A stretch of DNA of 17,307 bases from JBLFWJ01 sp047611425 (GTDB lineage: Bacteria > Bacteroidota > Bacteroidia > UBA10329), in contig JBLFWJ010000060.1 in the NCBI GenBank assembly GCA_047611425.1, forward strand, positions 1-17,307, given 5' to 3'. Shown here one piece after another: positions 8,080 to 14,160 of the stretch. The first letter of the stretch is position 1. Each line of letters opens with the position of its first letter. The notes beneath the pieces are model-generated. The model saw only the letters and a program-made list of their open reading frames with translations. It had not been told where the DNA came from and searched no databases. Position numbers and translations under genes: made by a program.

Positions 8080-8094
8080 CGACAGAAGACAAAA

Positions 8095-9414
8095 ATGGCC
8101 CGCCACGCACAAATACCTTGGGTAATCAGAAACATTCTGACCCTACTGACCGTGATAATGTTTATCAAGGTGGGTGGGTTTTTCTCAGTTGTAGAAGATC
8201 GTACGCTAGGTCAGGTTTTTAAGGTGATTACGCGTGTTGGAATGACCGGACTCACCCTCTGGATTTTCATGACAATCAAGGGAATTATCGGCATGAGCAA
8301 CATCCGGTTCAAAAGCCCGATGCCGCTCATCCTATACGTTATGTACCTCACACTCGGCTTCATTTCGTTTACATGGTCTAACAAAATTCAGTACTCCGCA
8401 CTTCAATGGTTTATGACGTTTGAAAGTCTGGTTTTCGTAATAATTTACATGAAAACTATTGCCTTGGTAAACGAGCATTTTCCAGATTTTGGAATCGACT
8501 TGGTCAAGGTTTTTACGCGAGTGATTTTCTTCATTTTACTGATTATGGTTATCGGATCATTTATCGACCCAGACACTTTTTACCGTGGCATGCGTGGTGG
8601 TGAAGAACAACGTTTTGGAGGTTACTTTATGAATCCGAACGAACTGGGAATGTTGGCAAGTATCGGTTCAGCTTTGGCCTTCCTCTATGCCCAAAAGGCG
8701 GAGAAAAAGTTCTGGCCAATCGCCATGACTTTGCTTTGTATTGCCGCATTATTGATGACCGCTTCCCGTTCTTCATTAATTGGTTTCCTCTTGATTATTG
8801 GAATTTTGATAATGAAATCGGAGCACAAGAATTTGAAAATCGTCATGATTATTGGAGGTGTTTTGGCTGTTCCCGTTGCGGTACGATTTATCATTTTCAA
8901 GGATGGTGGTGGCCTTGATGAAGTACTGAGTATGACCGGAAGAATTCCGTTCTGGAAAGCACTTCTAGCTGAAGGAATCACCCGTGAACCGTTCTTTGGA
9001 TTCGGTTTTATGCGTATTGACTACACCGATTATTTCCAAGGACGGAACACTTACAAAGCAGCGATGACCCACAATACGTTCACGCAAGTATTGTTGAACG
9101 TTGGCTTCGTTGGGTTCTTCATCGTGTTCTGGCAAGTGGTCAGTACTTTCAGAAATTGGGTGAAGGAAAAAGGACATCGATACAGCGACTTTTTCATCGC
9201 CATGGTTATTCCAGTTGTGATCAACTCGCTAACTGAATTCGGAATTTTCGGAGACGCCAACTACGGCATTCTCTTTTGGCAGTTCCTTATCGTGCTCTTC
9301 ATTGTAGAGGTCGATCCCAAACGATCAATTAGCCAAATCGCGCGCTCCAAAATATTGCAAAGTCGATATTACTGGAACAAGGAGGAGCGCAAGGTTGCAA
9401 TGCCTGAAGGTTGA
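8095..9414 (+). CDS. Wzy-like O-antigen/exopolysaccharide polymerase
   Basis: 439 aa, about 10-12 transmembrane helices. It resembles the O-antigen ligase/polymerase (Wzy_C) family: a large periplasmic loop followed by MTHNTFTQVLLNVGFVG with His326, the conserved HN..L...G segment of the family, and the upstream stretch GRIPFWKALL with FFGFGF. Expected to join flipped repeat units into polymer on the periplasmic face. The family also contains ligases, but its place after a flippase and glycosyltransferase in an operon with Wza- and Wzc-like genes favours polymerase. ATG 8095 is chosen because the first hydrophobic helix (about 12-30) would be cut by the next ATG near 8158. Translation initiation may be affected by the hairpin just upstream. 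Confidence 0.85.
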   Translation: MARHAQIPWVIRNILTLLTVIMFIKVGGFFSVVEDRTLGQVFKVITRVGMTGLTLWIFMTIKGIIGMSNIRFKSPMPLILYVMYLTLGFISFTWSNKIQYSALQWFMTFESLVFVIIYMKTIALVNEHFPDFGIDLVKVFTRVIFFILLIMVIGSFIDPDTFYRGMRGGEEQRFGGYFMNPNELGMLASIGSALAFLYAQKAEKKFWPIAMTLLCIAALLMTASRSSLIGFLLIIGILIMKSEHKNLKIVMIIGGVLAVPVAVRFIIFKDGGGLDEVLSMTGRIPFWKALLAEGITREPFFGFGFMRIDYTDYFQGRNTYKAAMTHNTFTQVLLNVGFVGFFIVFWQVVSTFRNWVKEKGHRYSDFFIAMVIPVVINSLTEFGIFGDANYGILFWQFLIVLFIVEVDPKRSISQIARSKILQSRYYWNKEERKVAMPEG

Positions 9415-9430
9415 TCACTTTCTTTGCGAA

Positions 9431-9886
9431 ATGAATCTCGACTTGAAAAAGACCCTTTACTCTTTGTGCGAAAACGCAATAGAGCAACGGGTTGCCCACG
9501 CCAAAGAGGCGCTCAGCTTGGCGCAGGAATCTGCGAATGATGAGACCAAAAGCAGTGCGGGCGACAAGCACGAAACGGGTCGGGCAATGGCACAACTGGA
9601 AGCAGAGAAAGCCAATGCCCAGTTGAATCAAGCCATGAATCTGAAACATCAGTTGGAAAAACTGGATGCCTCAATTCAAACCGAAAAGGTGGTGATTGGG
9701 AGCTTGGTTATTTGCAAAACTGCTCGCTTCCTCCTCACTGTAAGTGCCGGAAAATTGGAGCATGAAGGACAAACCTATTTTGCCATTTCCGCTGATTCTC
9801 CCATCGGGAAATTGCTGCTTGGAAAAGTAACAGGTGATTCCATCACGTTCAACGGAATCACGCATGAAATTGTTGAAATCACTTAA
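9431..9886 (+). CDS. Small GreA/GreB C-terminal-like protein
   Basis: 151 aa from ATG 9431; an ATG at 9395 would overlap the polymerase gene and add 12 residues (MQCLKVDHFLCE) that do not look conserved. The N-terminal ~85 residues are an Ala/Glu/Gln-rich helix, probably coiled coil, containing ANDETKSSAGDKHETGRAM. The C-terminal ~60 residues resemble the FKBP-like C-terminal domain of GreA-type elongation factors (ISADSPIGKLLLGKVTGDSI). From memory such short proteins are widespread in Flavobacteria, sometimes under the doubtful name 3-oxoacyl-ACP synthase; nothing here supports a ketosynthase, as there is no Cys-His-His/Asn active site. Interaction with RNA polymerase is plausible but inferred. 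It lies 16 bases after the polymerase gene in the same direction, and its stop overlaps the convergent FkbM gene by 8 bases. Confidence 0.78.
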   Translation: MNLDLKKTLYSLCENAIEQRVAHAKEALSLAQESANDETKSSAGDKHETGRAMAQLEAEKANAQLNQAMNLKHQLEKLDASIQTEKVVIGSLVICKTARFLLTVSAGKLEHEGQTYFAISADSPIGKLLLGKVTGDSITFNGITHEIVEIT

Positions 9887-10640
9887 AGCGATTATTCCGA
9901 GCAAGCACTTTTGTTCGCTTTGCTGAAACCGTCCAATCATTCTTTTCCAAGAATTGAATCATTGTAGCCGTGTTTCGCTCTTCATCCAGTTCATGGGTTT
10001 CCATGGTTATGAACTGGATTTTTTGCAGCATCTCATCATTCAACTCACAGAGGATATTGTATTCAGAACCTTCGCAATCCAATTTGAGAATATCAACTTT
10101 TTCCATTCCGTGTTTCCCAAGAAAATCCTCGAAGGAAAACGCTTTCACCGTTAGTTTATCACTGCCATCGTCTAAACCCACAACGCTTGCGGAGGTCGAG
10201 AAATCATCTGCATCGTCAAAAGTGATCTCGATGTTTTCAGTGACATTAGACATCACCCCTTCAATGAATTCCCAGTTCTTGTCAGCGTTTCGTTCTTGAT
10301 TGGCCTTCAACAGGGCCAAGTTTTTGGGAATCGGTTCAACTGAAATGACCCTCGCTTTTGGAAACCGAGTAAACGCGAAGGCCGAAAAGTAACCCACATT
10401 GGCACCAACATCAATGATGTTGAGCGACTCTGTCTTCAGCGTTTCCTTGATACGATCCAACTGATAATCATCCGTGAAAAACAGCTCTTTCACGGTGTGA
10501 AACATCCGTTTCGGCACAAGCACCGAAACGTTGTTCCCTCCTTTCAGAATAAATGGTTCACGTTTAATCAGCCCCCATTTGATAGCCAAGTATGTCGGGA
10601 AGTTCCTGACATTTCTAATCATCCCGAGGACTCGATTCAT
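9879..10640 (-). CDS. FkbM-family SAM-dependent methyltransferase
   Basis: 253 aa. Class I methyltransferase fold: motif I is IIDVGANVGYF (75-85), the acidic residue ending strand 2 is Glu102 in ISVEPIP, and the FkbM hallmark LKLDCEGSE lies at 186-194. About 70 N-terminal residues precede the fold, with no signal peptide. FkbM enzymes usually O-methylate sugars or small natural products, and many sit in surface-polysaccharide clusters, so methylation of a glycan made by the neighbouring operon is a reasonable inference, although this gene is on the opposite strand. The ATG at 10640 is 5 bases downstream of the metB-type stop, so the two are probably co-transcribed. Met7 is an alternative start. 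Its 3' end overlaps the GreA-like gene tail to tail. Confidence 0.88.
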   Translation of the reverse strand: MNRVLGMIRNVRNFPTYLAIKWGLIKREPFILKGGNNVSVLVPKRMFHTVKELFFTDDYQLDRIKETLKTESLNIIDVGANVGYFSAFAFTRFPKARVISVEPIPKNLALLKANQERNADKNWEFIEGVMSNVTENIEITFDDADDFSTSASVVGLDDGSDKLTVKAFSFEDFLGKHGMEKVDILKLDCEGSEYNILCELNDEMLQKIQFITMETHELDEERNTATMIQFLEKNDWTVSAKRTKVLARNNRFK

Positions 10641-10645
10641 ACCGA

Positions 10646-11797
10646 TTATCCTAACGCGTTCTTAAGATCAGCAACAAGATCCTCCACATCTTCGATTCCA
10701 ACACTAAGACGAATCAGGGAATCTACAACGCCTGTCTTTTCTCTTTCCTCCTTTGGAATGGCAGCATGCGTCATACTTGCCGGATGTCCGGTTAACGATT
10801 CAACCCCGCCAAGAGACTCAGCCAAAGTGAATACATCCGTGTTTGAAAGCACCTTGGTAGCTGCTTCAATCGTATTCTCTTTTAGTGTGAATGAAACCAT
10901 TCCACCGAAGTCATCCATCTGCTCAGCAGCAACCGCATGATTCGGGTGCGAGGCGAATCCTGGCCAGTAAACCTTGTCCACTTTCGGGTGATCCTTCAAG
11001 AAATTAGCAATCACTTTTCCGTTTTCGCAATGACGTTGAATTCGAATGTGAAGCGTCTTCAATCCACGTAGAACAAGGAAACTATCCATTGGCCCACAAA
11101 CAGCACCGCTGCTGTTTTGGATGAAATAAATTCGATCAGCAAGGTCATCGTTTGCAGTAACAAGCGCACCCATTACAACATCTGAGTGTCCACCTAAATA
11201 TTTGGTTACCGAGTGCATTACGATATCGGCACCTAAATCCAAGGGACGCTGAAGAGCTGGAGTGGCAAACGTATTGTCTACAACAAGCATTGCCCCTGCC
11301 TCCTTGGCCACTACGGCCATTGATTTAATGTCGATGATGTTCATCATCGGATTGGTCGGTGTTTCAACCCAAATCAGTTTTGTATTTGCCGTCACTTTCT
11401 CTCGAACTGCGGCATCATCACCCATCGGCACGAAGTGAAACTTGATTCCGAAATCCTCGAAAATCTTAGTGAACAATCGGTACGTACCTCCATAAAGATC
11501 GTTTGTGCTGATCACCTCATCTCCGGGCTTCAACATCTTCATTACGCAATCGATTGCGGCCAAACCGCTACCAAAACAAGCACCGTGTGTGCCATTCTCA
11601 AGTGCAGCAAGCGCATTCTCCAATGCATTACGCGTTGGGTTGCCCGTTCTAGAATACTCGTATCCTTTATGATCTCCAGGCGAAGCCTGAACATACGTTG
11701 ATGTTTGGAAAATTGGGGTCATGATTGCCCCTGTGCTTGGATCTGGCTCCACTCCTGCGTGTATGGCCTTGGTACCGAATTTCATGTCTTTCTTCAT
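10646..11797 (-). CDS. metB: Cystathionine gamma-synthase/lyase-type trans-sulfuration enzyme
   Basis: 383 aa from ATG 11797 (379 aa from ATG 11785), the usual size of Cys/Met-metabolism PLP enzymes. It opens with GTKAIHAGVEPD and contains YEYSRTGNPTR, the cofactor region FGSGLAAID, VVDNTFATP, and the PLP lysine K199 in HSVTKYLGGHSD; the C-terminal signature SLGGVESLTGHPASMTH is complete. Reaction: gamma-replacement of an activated homoserine with cysteine to give cystathionine, or gamma-elimination of cystathionine; sequence alone does not separate synthase from lyase, so the symbol is tentative. The frame stays open up to 11848, but that extension runs into palindromic repeat A and is not a credible N-terminus. 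Its operon partner is the FkbM methyltransferase. The link may simply be methyl-group supply (methionine/SAM), which is inference. Confidence 0.9.
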   Translation of the reverse strand: MKKDMKFGTKAIHAGVEPDPSTGAIMTPIFQTSTYVQASPGDHKGYEYSRTGNPTRNALENALAALENGTHGACFGSGLAAIDCVMKMLKPGDEVISTNDLYGGTYRLFTKIFEDFGIKFHFVPMGDDAAVREKVTANTKLIWVETPTNPMMNIIDIKSMAVVAKEAGAMLVVDNTFATPALQRPLDLGADIVMHSVTKYLGGHSDVVMGALVTANDDLADRIYFIQNSSGAVCGPMDSFLVLRGLKTLHIRIQRHCENGKVIANFLKDHPKVDKVYWPGFASHPNHAVAAEQMDDFGGMVSFTLKENTIEAATKVLSNTDVFTLAESLGGVESLTGHPASMTHAAIPKEEREKTGVVDSLIRLSVGIEDVEDLVADLKNALG

Positions 11798-11810
11798 CTC
11801 TATCGATTTG

Positions 11811-11880
11811 TTGTCATTGTGAGGGAAGGATGACCGAAACAATCTCAAACAGATTGCTTCACTCCGTTCGCAATGACGAA
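11811..11880. repeat. Palindromic dispersed repeat A, copy 2, upstream of metB
   Basis: Inner arms GAAACAATCT (11836-11845) and AGATTGCTTC (11851-11860) pair with one mismatch around a 5-base loop (CAAAC). Outer arms GTCATTG (11813-11819) and CAATGAC (11871-11877) pair perfectly. The right 30 bases (11851-11880) are identical to 5695-5724 in the flippase gene. It lies in the divergent gap between the trans-sulfuration gene and the deiodinase-like gene, only 13 bases upstream of the former's start. The remaining gap (11881-11955) shows no convincing promoter on either strand. Confidence 0.88.
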
Positions 11881-11955
11881 TAAGTAAGTGTCTTTGGTGC
11901 GCAAATGTATTAGAAAGAACTGTTGTAGTTTGCTCATCTTAAAGACAGATTTGCT

Positions 11956-12621
11956 ATGAGTCACGATGCCACGTTTATTCCCTATGATGCGTTGAATTAT
12001 CCGCCAGAAAAATCGCTGGAAGCCGCCAAGGAATTTCACGAAATGATGGAAAAAAGACGCAGCATCCGTGAGTTCTCTGACAGACCGGTTGATCGAAAAG
12101 TGATTGAAGAAATAATCTTGGCTGCATCAACTGCTCCATCGGGAGCTCACAAACAACCTTGGACTTTTTGTGCTGTGGCTTCTCCGGAGATTAAAAGCAA
12201 AATTCGCGAAGCAGCCGAGAAAGAAGAATTCGATAATTACAACGGCCGAATGACAGACCGATGGTTGAAAGATCTAGAGCCCTTCGGCACCGATCACATC
12301 AAGCCTTTTTTGGAAATCGCGCCTTGGTTGATCGTGGTATTCAAGCGTTCTTATGAAATGGTGGACGGCCAAAAGGTAAACAACTATTACTCAAATGAAT
12401 CAGTCGGATTGGCAACTGGCATGCTGCTTACAGCGATTCATCAAGCTGGTTTATGCTCTTTGACTCACACGCCAAGTCCAATGAATTTCCTTGCCAAAGT
12501 GTTGCACAGACCTGTGAATGAAAAAGCATTTCTGTTGATCCCTGTTGGATATCCGACAGACGATATTCAAGTCCCGGATTTGGGTAGAAAAGGTTTGGAC
12601 GAGGCCGCGGTTTTTTATTGA
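11956..12621 (+). CDS. Iodotyrosine deiodinase-like flavoprotein (nitroreductase superfamily)
   Basis: 221 aa, FMN-dependent nitroreductase fold. FMN-site features are EKRRSIREF and TAPSGAHKQPWT (59-70). Three features set it apart from ordinary nitroreductases and match iodotyrosine deiodinase (IYD): the lid segment EEFDNYNGRMTDRW, with Glu91 and Tyr95, and Lys116 in HIKPF. These have the spacing of human E157/Y161/K182, which bind the zwitterion of the halotyrosine. The segment THTP (T170-P173) places Thr172 where IYD Thr239 touches flavin N5, and the end VPDLGRKGLDE matches the IYD tail. Human residue numbers are from memory. Expected reaction: reductive dehalogenation of iodo-, bromo- or chlorotyrosine. 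Unlike the mammalian enzyme it has no membrane anchor, so it should be cytosolic, as in the bacterial homologue described from Haliscomenobacter. Nine bases separate it from the downstream membrane protein gene. Confidence 0.9.
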   Translation: MSHDATFIPYDALNYPPEKSLEAAKEFHEMMEKRRSIREFSDRPVDRKVIEEIILAASTAPSGAHKQPWTFCAVASPEIKSKIREAAEKEEFDNYNGRMTDRWLKDLEPFGTDHIKPFLEIAPWLIVVFKRSYEMVDGQKVNNYYSNESVGLATGMLLTAIHQAGLCSLTHTPSPMNFLAKVLHRPVNEKAFLLIPVGYPTDDIQVPDLGRKGLDEAAVFY

Positions 12622-12630
12622 TTTGTAGCG

Positions 12631-14160
12631 ATGCAAGCGAATTCTCAAGTAAAAAACTGGTTCCTCTTTGCCGTATTCCTTGGGTTAATTTTCATTGATA
12701 AGGCTTTCTCGCTAGTCAATTTTGGATTTCTATATACAGACCTGGATCAAACCGTTCTTTGGAATGGGGCAATGGATTATTCCAGAGGAATTTTTCGCGA
12801 ACCGTTCTTTTACGGGCAAGCCTATAACTACATGTTGGAGGCTTTTTTGGCCGTTCCATTGTTGTGGTTGGATGTTCCAGCTTACAAGGCACTTCCAATC
12901 ATAACCAGCGTTTTATCCATATTTCCATTCGCGATATTCGGATTCCTTTTGATGAGGAAAGGTCATTCGTTTTGGGCCTTTCTCACCCTTACTTTTCCAA
13001 TCACCCTAACAATTGAGTATGGCCTTTTAACGACAATGCCAAGAGGGTTTGTTCAGGCCCATTTATTCGCTCCGCTCTTATTTCTGCCTTTGCTTGAACC
13101 ATCAAATAGCAAAAATGCAATCGTGCTTTTTGTAGCCTCAGGAGCTTGCTGGATCGCTAATAGCAGTTCGATTTTAATTGTCGCTCCGATCATCCTTTGG
13201 GTATTCCTGCATCAATTTCGATCTCCACATTTCTACCTGAGTTCTCTCGCTGTCGTGCCGTTCATCATTGTGGATTATATGGCCAAAGGATTTTACAAGG
13301 CTCATCCCGAACGAGTGCTTCACAGCGTTGGAGGTCTTAGACTTGACGCACAAACCTTCTTGGATAACCTAAGTAATTCTCACCTCTTTGAGCATCTGTT
13401 TCCGTTTCTATCAGGCTGGGGAATCCTTTACCCAGTTGTGTTCGCTCTTTTCGCGTTGATTGCGTGGAGGGCTGATTTAAAAAAGGAGTTTGCTGTTATT
13501 GTATCAATCATCATCATGATGGCTTTCACATTGGCGATTCCTAAAGTGCATCAGGTATATGAAAATGCTGGGGTGTTTTTCACCTCTATCCGGTTATACC
13601 TGTTCATTCCCATCCTTTTGGTTTTATCAGGTTTCTTAACCTTTCGTAATAGACAAATTCCACAATGGGCTGTAATCGTTTTACTGTTTCTTTCAGGAAT
13701 AATGACGTTTACAAAGAGGGCTAGAACGCACGCAAAGGTTGACCAAATCACCTCATCCACTTCCTTTCCGATTGCTGCAAATCAAGATTTATTTAACCGG
13801 TGGGATGAATTAAAAGAGATTGCCACAGAACACAAAGTCGACCTCATCATTCATGAAAATGAAAATGGCTGGCACTACGTTTTCGACAGCTATGTTTTCA
13901 ATCCTTTGGTGCAACACGAGCACTTGAGTAAACCGGTTATTTCGGTGACTGTGAACGGAGATAGACGCACCTGGCTCTACGCAGAAGCGGTTGAAAGCAA
14001 AACCATACTGCTGAATGGCTTTAGTCTGAAACCAGAACTATTATCCAATCTCAACCACATTAATCTTGGCAAGAACCGAATCTTGATTCGTCTTCAAAAC
14101 CGCAATATGGATCAGCTATCAAAACAGCTTGAATTGAATTTCGGGAATGCCGGGCGGTAA
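12631..14160 (+). CDS. GT-C-like multi-pass membrane protein, putative glycosyltransferase
   Basis: 509 aa, about 10-11 hydrophobic helices followed by a soluble C-terminal region of about 130 residues (after 375). After the first helix the sequence YTDLDQTVLWNGA places an acidic DxD-like motif (Asp37, Asp39) in the first external loop, followed by FREPFFYGQAYNYMLEAF; this layout recalls GT-C glycosyltransferases (ArnT/PMT/GT39-like), which use polyprenyl-phosphate sugars on the periplasmic face. I do not recognise a specific family, so the function is inferred from topology. It starts 9 bases after the deiodinase-like gene and may share its transcript; no functional tie is evident. Its stop codon (TAA) directly abuts the convergent stop of the CotH gene with no bases between. 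Confidence 0.72.
   Translation: MQANSQVKNWFLFAVFLGLIFIDKAFSLVNFGFLYTDLDQTVLWNGAMDYSRGIFREPFFYGQAYNYMLEAFLAVPLLWLDVPAYKALPIITSVLSIFPFAIFGFLLMRKGHSFWAFLTLTFPITLTIEYGLLTTMPRGFVQAHLFAPLLFLPLLEPSNSKNAIVLFVASGACWIANSSSILIVAPIILWVFLHQFRSPHFYLSSLAVVPFIIVDYMAKGFYKAHPERVLHSVGGLRLDAQTFLDNLSNSHLFEHLFPFLSGWGILYPVVFALFALIAWRADLKKEFAVIVSIIIMMAFTLAIPKVHQVYENAGVFFTSIRLYLFIPILLVLSGFLTFRNRQIPQWAVIVLLFLSGIMTFTKRARTHAKVDQITSSTSFPIAANQDLFNRWDELKEIATEHKVDLIIHENENGWHYVFDSYVFNPLVQHEHLSKPVISVTVNGDRRTWLYAEAVESKTILLNGFSLKPELLSNLNHINLGKNRILIRLQNRNMDQLSKQLELNFGNAGR

Noticed and set aside
9395..9430. Upstream ATG at 9395 for the GreA-like protein
   Set aside because: It overlaps the polymerase gene and adds a non-family-like N-terminus; ATG 9431 gives a clean helical start.
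11893..11932. Bacteroidota promoter (TTTG ... TAGTTTG) for the deiodinase-like gene
   Set aside because: The spacer is 29 bases, far too long, and the -7-like box is one base short of TAnnTTTG.
11845..12039. Minus-strand reading frame of 64 codons ending in FVIANGVKQSV, opposite the start of the deiodinase-like gene
   Set aside because: Its C-terminus is translated repeat A, a familiar false-ORF signature, and the rest is antisense to a well-supported gene.
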